From an uncultured Myroides sp. (GTDB lineage Bacteria > Bacteroidota > Bacteroidia > Flavobacteriales > Flavobacteriaceae), in NCBI GenBank assembly GCA_913777665.1, contig CAJYTF010000026.1, positions 1 to 64,000 on the forward strand: 64,000 nucleotides of DNA, in the 5' to 3' direction. The translations under genes and the position numbers were made by a program. Of the stretch, positions 27,313-35,369 are shown one piece after another. How positions within the stretch are numbered: the stretch's first letter is position 1; the number at the start of each line of letters is the position of its first letter. The notes beneath the pieces were generated by a model. The model saw nothing but the letters and a program-made list of their open reading frames with translations. It was not told the DNA's origin and searched no databases.

Positions 27313-29154
27313 ATGAGCAAAGCGGTCGTTTATTCTTTATTTTTTTCAACTTTTAGCTACATTGCGTATTCGCAGAGTAATTCTTCTATTGAATTAGACG
27401 AGCTTATTATTGAAAAAACAAAGATTTCTACACAATCTAAATCGCAAAACACACATGTTTTAAACGATTCGCTAATAGAAAACAGCTTGGGTACGTTTAC
27501 CGATTTTTTACAAAAAAACACCACTATTTACTTTAAAGAAAATGGTTACGGCATGGTAAGTTCTCCATCGTTTCGTGGCACAACTGCACAACAAACCAGC
27601 GTTTTATGGAATGGAATTAAAATGAACTCGGCACTTTTGGGTCAGACAGATTTTAATTCAACCGCCTTTAAAACGTACGATAACATTGTAGTGAAACCCG
27701 GCGGCGGAAGCGTTTTGTACGGAACCAGTGCTATTGGCGGAACCATACATTTAAATAACCAATTGCAGTTTAACAAGATTACCGAAAATGAAATTCAACT
27801 GAATTACGGCAGTTTTAATACGCAGGGAATTCATTATAAAATTTCGACAGGGACTGATAAATTTGCGGTAAATGCCCATTTTGGTTACAACAAAAGCGAT
27901 AATGACTACGAATGGCTTGGAGAAAACCGAAAAAATATAAACGGACAGTTTTACAATACCGATTTTGGTGCCGAATTTGCCTATAAAATCAACAACAAAA
28001 ACACGGTAGAATTATATTCATCAACTTATAACGATGACCGTCATTTTTCATTAATTACACCATTCCAAACTAAAACTAAATACCAAAATAATTATTACCG
28101 CAACTTGCTAAAATGGCATTATAAAACCAATAAATTTTTAAATACGGCGTATGTAGCTAATATTCAAGAGGCGTACACGTATTTTGATCAATTGCCAAAA
28201 GACAGCAATTCTGGCGGTAGTGCTAATATGTGGATTTTTAAAAACGAAAGTTATTATTTGGTTTCGGATCGATTTAAATTATCGGCTTTGTTAGAATATC
28301 AAACATCAAAAGGCGAAGGAAAAAATTCGGGACTGCCGTATGCTACCCAACAAATTGGTTCGGTTAGTGTTTTGGCGAACTATGATTTTTCAAACAAAAG
28401 CGGTTTTGAAATTGGTTTAAAGAATGAAATGGCTAAGGATTATCAAAATCCGTTTTTATTTTCGGCAGGATACTATCTAAACACAAAATATTATCAGTTA
28501 AAAGTAAACTCGTCTAAAAATTACCGCATTCCTACTTTTAACGATTTGTACTGGCAACCAGGCGGAAATTTAAATTTAAAAGCCGAAACAAGTTATCAGT
28601 TTGATATCAATCAAAACTTTAAATATAAGTTTTTAGATTTCAATATATCAACTTATTACACATCTATCACAAACATGATTCGATGGATTCCTACAGCCGA
28701 TGGTTTTTGGCAAGCGAACAACACCGATGAAGTTGCTATTTATGGTACCGATGTGTTTTTAAGTATCAAACAAAAATTTAATAACCATTCTATTCAGTTA
28801 AATTCTAATTACAGTTTTGTAAAATCTATCGACCAAAAAACCGATAAACAACTTACTTACACGCCTATAAACAAATTTAATTTTCAGCTTTTTTACGCTT
28901 ACAAAAATTTTAGTATTGCACCAAGTTTTTTATATGTTGGTGAAATTTTTACAACGGCATCAAACGATAAAGCAAGTGCTTTAGATGCTTATGGAATAGT
29001 TGATATTGATATTCAGCAAAAAATAAAATTCAAGAAAAATCCGTTTATCATCAACCTAAAAATAAAAAATGCTGCCAATACGGTTTATACAAACATGCCC
29101 GAGCGAGTAATGCCTGGCAGAAATTATCATATACAATTAATTAAAAAGTTTTAA
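27313..29154 (+). CDS. btuB: TonB-dependent vitamin B12 receptor (BtuB-like)
   Basis: A 613-residue outer-membrane receptor. Signal peptide, then the plug domain (about residues 40-150: DELIIEKTKIST, SFRGTTAQQTSVLWNGIKMNS, GGGSVLYGTSAIGGTIHL), then a 22-strand barrel with the C-terminal signature ending IQLIKKF. The cobalamin riboswitch directly upstream gives the substrate. The ATG at 27313 is chosen because the open frame upstream starts at a TTG and lacks a signal peptide. One base separates its stop from the next gene. Confidence 0.9.
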   Translation: MSKAVVYSLFFSTFSYIAYSQSNSSIELDELIIEKTKISTQSKSQNTHVLNDSLIENSLGTFTDFLQKNTTIYFKENGYGMVSSPSFRGTTAQQTSVLWNGIKMNSALLGQTDFNSTAFKTYDNIVVKPGGGSVLYGTSAIGGTIHLNNQLQFNKITENEIQLNYGSFNTQGIHYKISTGTDKFAVNAHFGYNKSDNDYEWLGENRKNINGQFYNTDFGAEFAYKINNKNTVELYSSTYNDDRHFSLITPFQTKTKYQNNYYRNLLKWHYKTNKFLNTAYVANIQEAYTYFDQLPKDSNSGGSANMWIFKNESYYLVSDRFKLSALLEYQTSKGEGKNSGLPYATQQIGSVSVLANYDFSNKSGFEIGLKNEMAKDYQNPFLFSAGYYLNTKYYQLKVNSSKNYRIPTFNDLYWQPGGNLNLKAETSYQFDINQNFKYKFLDFNISTYYTSITNMIRWIPTADGFWQANNTDEVAIYGTDVFLSIKQKFNNHSIQLNSNYSFVKSIDQKTDKQLTYTPINKFNFQLFYAYKNFSIAPSFLYVGEIFTTASNDKASALDAYGIVDIDIQQKIKFKKNPFIINLKIKNAANTVYTNMPERVMPGRNYHIQLIKKF

Positions 29155-29155
29155 A

Positions 29156-30169
29156 ATGAAAAAAATTTTAGCTCCAATGTTTGCTGTAACACTTTTGTAC
29201 AGCTGTAGTAATTCTGATGACAACACAGTTCCTGTTAATCCTGACGAAAAATATTTAGACGGTATTTTCGTATCAAACGAAGGAAATTTCACAAAAGGAA
29301 ATGCGTCAACATCATACATTAATAGCGGTTTAACAACAATAACAAATGATATTTTTACAACAACAAACGGTCGTGCGTTAGGTGATGTTTCGCAATCAAT
29401 GGTTGTTACAGATAAGTATGTTTACATTGTTGTAAACAACTCAAACACTATTGAAGTGGTTAACAGAAAAACATTTAAATCGGTTTACACCATTTCAGAA
29501 AACTTAAATTCACCTCGTTATGCTGTTGTTAAAAACAACAAATTGTATGTAACCAGCTTAAACGATAAATCGGTTAATGTTTACAACGCAGAAACGTTTG
29601 CCTTTGTAAAAGAAATTGAATTAAACAATACGTCAGAAAATATTGTTGCTGTTGGCGACTATGTTTATGCTGCAAATGGTTTTTACAGTGGCGGTATGGC
29701 AGTTGAAGTTATTAACCCTACAAGTGATACCAATACAACCGATATTTCTTTTGATAAAGCTATTAACGGATTGGTTACTAATGGGCAGGCTGTTTACGTT
29801 TTAACGGCAAATGCTACTACAAGTAGTGTTTCTATGGTAAATAATACATCAATTTCGTTAACGAAAGATTTAGACCAAGCAAACAGCCGTAACATGGTTG
29901 CAAGTGGATCTAACATATACTACACAGCTGGTACCGGAATTTACAAAATGAGTAATTCTTTAACAGCTGCAAGTACCAAATTATTTGATGTAGTTAATGG
30001 TCAAGAGTATTCTGTTTTATATGGTTTTAATGTTATAAATGGAACTATTTTCACTTCTGATGCGAATGGCTTTACTGATAATTCTAAAATTGTTATTTAT
30101 AAAGAAGATGGAAGTATTGTGAAAGAATTTACTGGTGGTATAGGAACCAACGGTTTTTATAAATTTTAA
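29156..30169 (+). CDS. beta-propeller surface lipoprotein, BtuG-like (DUF5074/YncE type)
   Basis: A 337-residue SPII lipoprotein (lipobox ending at Cys17, LYSC). It contains repeated beta-propeller blades of YncE type (YVYIVVNNSNTIEVVNRKTFK, NKLYVTSLNDKSVNVYNAET, and so on). Known biology: Bacteroides BtuG is a surface propeller lipoprotein that binds B12 very tightly and hands it to its partner BtuB. Here the gene follows btuB by one base, under the same riboswitch, so a BtuG-like role is the best inference. It is closed by the terminator at 30191-30222. Confidence 0.8.
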   Translation: MKKILAPMFAVTLLYSCSNSDDNTVPVNPDEKYLDGIFVSNEGNFTKGNASTSYINSGLTTITNDIFTTTNGRALGDVSQSMVVTDKYVYIVVNNSNTIEVVNRKTFKSVYTISENLNSPRYAVVKNNKLYVTSLNDKSVNVYNAETFAFVKEIELNNTSENIVAVGDYVYAANGFYSGGMAVEVINPTSDTNTTDISFDKAINGLVTNGQAVYVLTANATTSSVSMVNNTSISLTKDLDQANSRNMVASGSNIYYTAGTGIYKMSNSLTAASTKLFDVVNGQEYSVLYGFNVINGTIFTSDANGFTDNSKIVIYKEDGSIVKEFTGGIGTNGFYKF

Positions 30170-30190
30170 GAACACTTAATTTATTAAACG

Positions 30191-30222
30191 AAAAATCCCG
30201 AAGGTTTAACTTCGGGATTTTT
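30191..30222. terminator. bidirectional terminator
   Basis: A 13-bp stem (30191-30203 with 30210-30222, AAAAATCCCGAAG and complement) with T runs on both strands, between convergent genes. Confidence 0.9.
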
Positions 30223-30227
30223 TACTT

Positions 30228-31538
30228 TTAAATATCTCTATTAGGATCAAAAGATTCTAAATATTGTGCTACTCTTTGAACAAACTGTCCGCCTAATGAA
30301 CCATCTACAACGCGGTGGTCATAAGAATGCGATAAGAACATTTTTTGACGGATACCAATGAAATCACCTTCAGGAGTTTCAATAACCGCAGGAACTTTTC
30401 TGATAGCTCCTAAAGCTAAAATACCTACTTGTGGCTGACTGATGATTGGTGTACCAAAAACAGAACCAAATGTACCAACGTTTGTAACTGTATAAGTTCC
30501 GCCTTGTGTATCGTCTGGTTTTAGTTTACCTTTTCTTGCACGGTCTGCTAAATCGTTAACCGCTTTTGCCATTCCAACTAAATTCAATTGGTCTGCATTT
30601 TTAATTATAGGAACAATTAAATTTCCGTTTGGTAAAGCTGCAGCCATTCCTAAATTAATATTTTTACGTTTAATAATGTAGTCACCATCAACCGAAATAT
30701 TCATCATTGGGAAATCTTTCAATGCTTTTGCAACAGCTTCCATAAAGATCGGCGTAAAAGTAAGCTTCTCTCCTTCTCTCTTCTCGAAAGCATTTTTAGT
30801 TTTATTTCTCCAGTTTACGATATTGGTAACATCAACTTCGATGAACGACTGAACGTGAGCCGATGTTTGAACCGATTGAACCATGTGGTGCGCAATCATT
30901 TTACGCATACGATCCATTTCTACAATCTCGTCTTGTCCGTTTACAGAAACCGGAGCTGCTTTACTTGCCACTGGCTGTGAAGTTTGAGCCGGAGCTGGAG
31001 CCGATGTTTGTTGAACAGGAGCTGCCGCTGGTTGCGAACCTCTGTTTTTAACGTAATCTAAAATATCTGTTTTGGTAATTCTACCATCTTTTCCTGTTCC
31101 GTTAATTGCTTCTAATTCGGCAATAGAAATACCTTCTTCTTTGGCAATATTTTTAACTAAAGGCGAGAAAAACTTTTCCGATGCATTAAAATCGGCAGAT
31201 TCAACTGTTTCTTGAGCTTGTGTTACTGTTTTCTCTACTTTTTCAACCGAAACTTCTTGTTTTGCAGGTGCAGCACTTGGTTGTGCAGCATCACCGCCTT
31301 CTGTTTCAATTATGGCAATGGTTTGCCCTACTTGAACAACATCATCTTTCTGAAATAGAATTTCAATAATTTTCCCACTAACTTCCGTAGGTACTTCACT
31401 ATCAACTTTATCGGTAGCTACTTCAACAATTGTTTCGTCTTGTTCAACAGTATCTCCAACGTTTTTTACCCAATTTGTAATGGTTGCTTCTGCAACACTT
31501 TCACCCATTTTAGGTAATTTTAATTCAAACTTTGCCAT
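30228..31538 (-). CDS. dihydrolipoamide acyltransferase (E2) of a 2-oxo acid dehydrogenase complex
   Basis: A 436-residue protein with one lipoyl domain (lipoyl-Lys44 in ATDKVDSEVP), an Ala/Pro-rich linker, an E3-binding domain (about 127-165), a second Pro/Ala linker, and the catalytic domain with HRVVDGSLGG (His408, Asp412 region). The single lipoyl domain and TDKVDSEVP resemble branched-chain or mixed-function E2s rather than the pyruvate E2. E1 and E3 genes are not adjacent. Cytosolic core of the complex. Confidence 0.93.
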   Translation of the reverse strand: MAKFELKLPKMGESVAEATITNWVKNVGDTVEQDETIVEVATDKVDSEVPTEVSGKIIEILFQKDDVVQVGQTIAIIETEGGDAAQPSAAPAKQEVSVEKVEKTVTQAQETVESADFNASEKFFSPLVKNIAKEEGISIAELEAINGTGKDGRITKTDILDYVKNRGSQPAAAPVQQTSAPAPAQTSQPVASKAAPVSVNGQDEIVEMDRMRKMIAHHMVQSVQTSAHVQSFIEVDVTNIVNWRNKTKNAFEKREGEKLTFTPIFMEAVAKALKDFPMMNISVDGDYIIKRKNINLGMAAALPNGNLIVPIIKNADQLNLVGMAKAVNDLADRARKGKLKPDDTQGGTYTVTNVGTFGSVFGTPIISQPQVGILALGAIRKVPAVIETPEGDFIGIRQKMFLSHSYDHRVVDGSLGGQFVQRVAQYLESFDPNRDI

Positions 31539-31628
31539 ATTTTTAGTAAAGAGTTGTATTTAGATTAAAGTATTACAAAAATAGTAATTTTTAAGACTAT
31601 TTACCTGTTTATTTAAAATTTTTAATGG

Positions 31629-32777
31629 TTAGAAAGATAAAATTTCTCCCCTATCATTTTTATCGTTGCTTCCAATGAAAAAATCAGATTTTGAAGCTCG
31701 AATTTTAAACGATTTATTAGTTTTTTGATTTTGATTGATAAATCGTATATAATCTTTATAACTAACTGATTCGCTATCAATTAAAACTTCAATATTTTTA
31801 TCAGGCTGATTTATTGTTTCAATATCATCCAGAAAATAAACCCAATCTAATGGTTTATCAACCTTATTCACAACACTTTGATAAATAGCTGCGTTATTGG
31901 TTACCAAAATGTAATGATCTGTAAAGTTGGTTGTATTGCTTTTTTCCGATTTCTTTTTAAATGCAAACAACGCAATACCAATATTCATGATACTATTGAA
32001 CCACCACGACGTTTTAAAATGCTTTTGATAAAAAAACTGCATAGCTTCTTTAAAGCGCATCATATATTTTCCGTCTTTCAACGTACTTTCGCCTTTAAAA
32101 TGAATGGCAGTAGTTTTTGGAACGTAATAATTCTGTAAACCTGTTTTTGAAACCATATAGCTTAAATCGATATCATCGGCATACATAAAACATCCTTCAT
32201 CGAACCCTCCTACTTGCAAATAAAGATCTCGTTTCATAAACATAAACGCTCCGACCAAAATATCAATTCTTCCAATTTCGTTTTCAGAAATATGTTGTGC
32301 GTAGTATTTATTAAACCATTTTGATTTTGGAAAAATTTTATATAACGATGCTACTTTTGTAAAAGCAACCCAAGATGTAGGAACTCCACGCTTGCTTTCG
32401 GGAAGAAATTTGCCCGATCCGTCGATCAATCTGCAGCCTAAAATTCCGGGATTTTTCAGCGATTGATATTCGTTCAATAAAATTTCAAAGGTATCTTCTG
32501 CAACAATGGTATCCGGATTTAAAATACAAATAAATTCACCTTTTGCGTTATCAACTCCGATATTATTTCCTTTTGGAAAGCCCGAATTTTCTGTCTGATA
32601 CAAATAAGTAACATCCGGGAAAATGGTTTGCATCATTTCCATTGATCCATCGGTAGAAGCATTATCCACAACAATAATTTCACCATTGAGGTTTTCAATA
32701 GCTTTTTGAACACTTTTTACACAGATTTCTAAAAAGTGCTTTACATTATAATTTAAGATAACGACAGATAATTGCAT
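31629..32777 (-). CDS. family 2 glycosyltransferase
   Basis: A 382-residue GT-A enzyme. The N-terminal nucleotide-sugar domain shows VVILNYNVK, VVDNASTDGS, LNPDTIV (the DxD-like motif) and YADDIDLSY (acceptor or base region), as in rhamnosyl-type GT2 enzymes. A C-terminal region of about 100 residues, after a hydrophobic patch near 260-270, is unassigned. It follows hutG by six bases on the same strand, so it may be co-transcribed with it, although a shared pathway is not evident. It likely acts in cell-surface glycan synthesis. Confidence 0.88.
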   Translation of the reverse strand: MQLSVVILNYNVKHFLEICVKSVQKAIENLNGEIIVVDNASTDGSMEMMQTIFPDVTYLYQTENSGFPKGNNIGVDNAKGEFICILNPDTIVAEDTFEILLNEYQSLKNPGILGCRLIDGSGKFLPESKRGVPTSWVAFTKVASLYKIFPKSKWFNKYYAQHISENEIGRIDILVGAFMFMKRDLYLQVGGFDEGCFMYADDIDLSYMVSKTGLQNYYVPKTTAIHFKGESTLKDGKYMMRFKEAMQFFYQKHFKTSWWFNSIMNIGIALFAFKKKSEKSNTTNFTDHYILVTNNAAIYQSVVNKVDKPLDWVYFLDDIETINQPDKNIEVLIDSESVSYKDYIRFINQNQKTNKSFKIRASKSDFFIGSNDKNDRGEILSF

Positions 32778-32783
32778 GAAAAT

Positions 32784-33824
32784 TTATTTAACGTAAGGCA
32801 ATTGCGCTTTAATAAAATCGGTTACCAAATAAGTTAAAAATTTTCCTAACATATTTGCAGGCGATGTACCTAAACTTGCCGAACCTTCGCACAAATGCAG
32901 ATAACTCGCGTTTGTATTATTTGCCATTAGATGTACAAACTGACGTGTTTCTGTAACAGAAAATCCGCTTGATGACATGGCACTGCTTGCGATATTTTCA
33001 ACTGCATCTACATCAATTTCAATTCCGTAAGGTTTGTTTTTTATCAGCTTATTTACATTGTTTATGCTGGTAAGGAAATCTTTTTCAAATCGAACCTTTA
33101 AATCTTCAAAAGTAAATAACTTCAGTTTCTCTGGATTATCTTTAAACTGATGCAACATGTATTTGTTTAGATAATTTTCATGTGCGCCAAAAACACAATA
33201 TGTATCTAAAAATCCTTCGTTAAAAGCATACGAAAATCCGTTACCACTGTGACGACCTTCCATCGCTCGAAAATCGGTATGGGCATCAAAATTCACCACA
33301 TTTATGCTTTTTCCTTTTGCCAATGCCAATCCTTTTATATTTCCGTAAGCATTATTATGTCCGCCACCAATTACGATCGCCTTTTTACCCGCACGATGAA
33401 TCAGCGTATTCAGATACGTAACATCTTTATCAATTTCTGATACGATTTCATATAGTCGATTTAATTGAGAAGGATCATTCGAATCTAAATGTTCTACTTC
33501 TTCATTATAGGCTTTATAATTTAAACATCCAATTACTGCAACATTTGATGCTTTTAAGTATTTATTGTTTTGAATATTTAAAAACGACGATAAAAAAACG
33601 TCCCAGCTGTGCGTAGTGCCCATTCTGCCAAAATTTGCCTTTATTCCTGCAAATTCCTTAATACCAAAAATTATAAATGACGCATTGGTATCATTTATAA
33701 AATCGTTCAAGCTAACTCCTTGATTAGAAGGATATTTAATTTTTTCGCCGAATTTGGTTTCATCTTTTCTTAAAACTAAATGCTGCGATAAAGTGTTTGT
33801 GTTAAAGTATTCAAAATTTTCCAT
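32784..33824 (-). CDS. hutG: formimidoylglutamase / arginase-family hydrolase
   Basis: A 346-residue ureohydrolase. Mn-binding motifs are GGGHNNAYG (His156), NFDAHTDFR (Asp180, His182, Asp184) and EIDVDAVE (Asp271, Asp273). With the imidazolonepropionase gene next door on the same strand, it most likely hydrolyses N-formimidoyl-glutamate, the last step of histidine breakdown. An arginase or agmatinase activity cannot be excluded from sequence alone. Confidence 0.85.
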   Translation of the reverse strand: MENFEYFNTNTLSQHLVLRKDETKFGEKIKYPSNQGVSLNDFINDTNASFIIFGIKEFAGIKANFGRMGTTHSWDVFLSSFLNIQNNKYLKASNVAVIGCLNYKAYNEEVEHLDSNDPSQLNRLYEIVSEIDKDVTYLNTLIHRAGKKAIVIGGGHNNAYGNIKGLALAKGKSINVVNFDAHTDFRAMEGRHSGNGFSYAFNEGFLDTYCVFGAHENYLNKYMLHQFKDNPEKLKLFTFEDLKVRFEKDFLTSINNVNKLIKNKPYGIEIDVDAVENIASSAMSSSGFSVTETRQFVHLMANNTNASYLHLCEGSASLGTSPANMLGKFLTYLVTDFIKAQLPYVK

Positions 33825-33904
33825 TGAATGGGTATAAGAAATCTTAGTAAAATCAACTGTTATAAGTATTATTTATACTTTTTTAAAATTTAACATACGT
33901 TATC

Positions 33905-33937
33905 TTGTTCAAAATTAATGATTTATTATTAACTTTG
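33905..33937 (+). promoter_or_regulatory. orphan promoter-like element on the plus strand
   Basis: TAACTTTG (33930-33937) matches the -7 box. TTG at 33905-33907 lies 22 bases upstream, slightly longer than the usual 19-21. It points into the gap between hutG and hutI, where no plus-strand gene exists. Confidence 0.35.
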
Positions 33938-33942
33938 TAATA

Positions 33943-34040
33943 GGTAAATATATATCGATATTAATTTCGATTATATAAAAATCTTTTTCATAACTATTTT
34001 TTTTCACACCGATAATCTAAGATTATCGGTGTGTTTTTTT
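33943..34040 (+). ncRNA. candidate small RNA between hutG and hutI
   Basis: It ends in a 13-bp perfect stem, CACACCGATAATC (34005-34017) with its complement (34021-34033), followed by a run of T to 34040. The U tract exists only on the plus strand, so this terminator does not serve the minus-strand hutI gene. An imperfect hairpin around 33949-33976 (ATCGATATT / TTTCGAT) precedes it. With the promoter-like element at 33905-33937 this would give a transcript of about 98 nt. Confidence 0.38.
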
Positions 34041-35271
34041 ATTGCTTTTTTCCGTTCAGATAAACCGTTTCTATTAAATCGCTACCGAAATTATACGGAA
34101 TGGCGTAAATAGAATATATGGGTTTTGTGATAAAAAACGATGCTTTTTTTCCTTTTGTGATACTTCCGTATTCGTTTTCAACTTCCAACGCATAAGCCGC
34201 ATTTAAAGTCGCAGCGTTAAAAGCTTCTTCGGGAGTCAATTTCATTTTGATACACGATGTAGCCACCACAAAATTCATGTTTCCACTTGGTGTGGTTCCC
34301 GGGTTGTAATCTGATGCAATTACCAATGGCAAATTCGCATCTAATAATTTACGTGCAGGTGTGTAAGGAATCGATATAAAATACGAACAAGTTGGCAATG
34401 CCACTGGAATAGTGTTTCCTTTTTTCAAAGCTTCGATATCTACATCTTCAACTATTTCCAAATGATCTACCGACAGCACGTTTTCTTCTACACACATTTC
34501 AATGCCGTTAATCGCCGTAAACTGATTGATATGAATTTTTGATTTTAAGCCGTGATTTGTTGCTGTTTGAATTATTTTTCGAGTTTCATCAACGGTAAAA
34601 TATCCGGTTTCCAAGAAAGCATCCACATAATCTGCCAAGCCTGATTTTGCAATTTCAGGAATCATCACATTACAAATTTCATCTACAAAAGCAGCCTGAT
34701 TGTCTTTAAATTCTGGTGGAACAGCATGTGCACCTAAAAAAGTTGCTTTTATTTTTACAGGATAATTTTCTTGTAATTTCTTTATCACACGTAACATTTT
34801 CAATTCGGCTTCCAAGCTTAAACCATAACCCGATTTAATTTCTATAACGCCCGTTCCTAAAGCAATTAATTCTTCCAAACGAGCAGCTGCATCTCTATAC
34901 AATTCGTCTTCAGAAGCATTGCGCAACTTTTCTACCGAATTTAAAATTCCGCCACCACGTTTATAAATTTCATCGTATGTTAAACCGTTAATTCTATCAA
35001 CAAACTCCTGTTCGCGGTTGCCTGCATACACAATATGCGTGTGACTGTCAATGTAGCTAGGCATAATCATTTTGCCAGAAACATCAACAGATTCATCAAA
35101 ATTAGTCGGTGCATTTTCCATTGATCCATAATCGGCAATCAGATCATTTTCAACTAATAAAAAAGCATTTTTGATTGATGGAAGTTCTTTCATTTCACTT
35201 CCTTTTAATATGGATTGATTGTTTTCGCGAACCTGAAAAAGTTCTTTTATATTGTAAAATAAGGTTTTCAT
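34039..35271 (-). CDS. hutI: imidazolonepropionase
   Basis: A 410-residue amidohydrolase of histidine degradation (imidazolonepropionate to formimidoylglutamate). Metal site DSHTH (His77, His79), substrate region FVDRINGLTYDEIYKRGGGI, then LGAHAVPPEF, HINQFTAINGIEM and ASDYNPGTTPSGNM. Length fits the family. The next gene downstream on the same strand is hutG. TATCTTTG on the minus strand (35299-35292) may be the -7 element. Confidence 0.95.
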   Translation of the reverse strand: MKTLFYNIKELFQVRENNQSILKGSEMKELPSIKNAFLLVENDLIADYGSMENAPTNFDESVDVSGKMIMPSYIDSHTHIVYAGNREQEFVDRINGLTYDEIYKRGGGILNSVEKLRNASEDELYRDAAARLEELIALGTGVIEIKSGYGLSLEAELKMLRVIKKLQENYPVKIKATFLGAHAVPPEFKDNQAAFVDEICNVMIPEIAKSGLADYVDAFLETGYFTVDETRKIIQTATNHGLKSKIHINQFTAINGIEMCVEENVLSVDHLEIVEDVDIEALKKGNTIPVALPTCSYFISIPYTPARKLLDANLPLVIASDYNPGTTPSGNMNFVVATSCIKMKLTPEEAFNAATLNAAYALEVENEYGSITKGKKASFFITKPIYSIYAIPYNFGSDLIETVYLNGKKQ

Positions 35272-35320
35272 TTCATTGTTTTGATTCTTTTCAAAGATAG
35301 ATAGTTCTTACAAATTGGCA

Positions 35321-35351
35321 TAAAAAAATCCGTTTCTTTTGAAAACGGATT
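35321..35351 (-). terminator. terminator of the tamB-tamL operon
   Basis: A 9-bp stem AATCCGTTT / AAACGGATT (35328-35336 with 35343-35351), with seven T following on the minus strand. Confidence 0.8.
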
Positions 35352-35369
35352 GGTGTATTAAAAATTATA

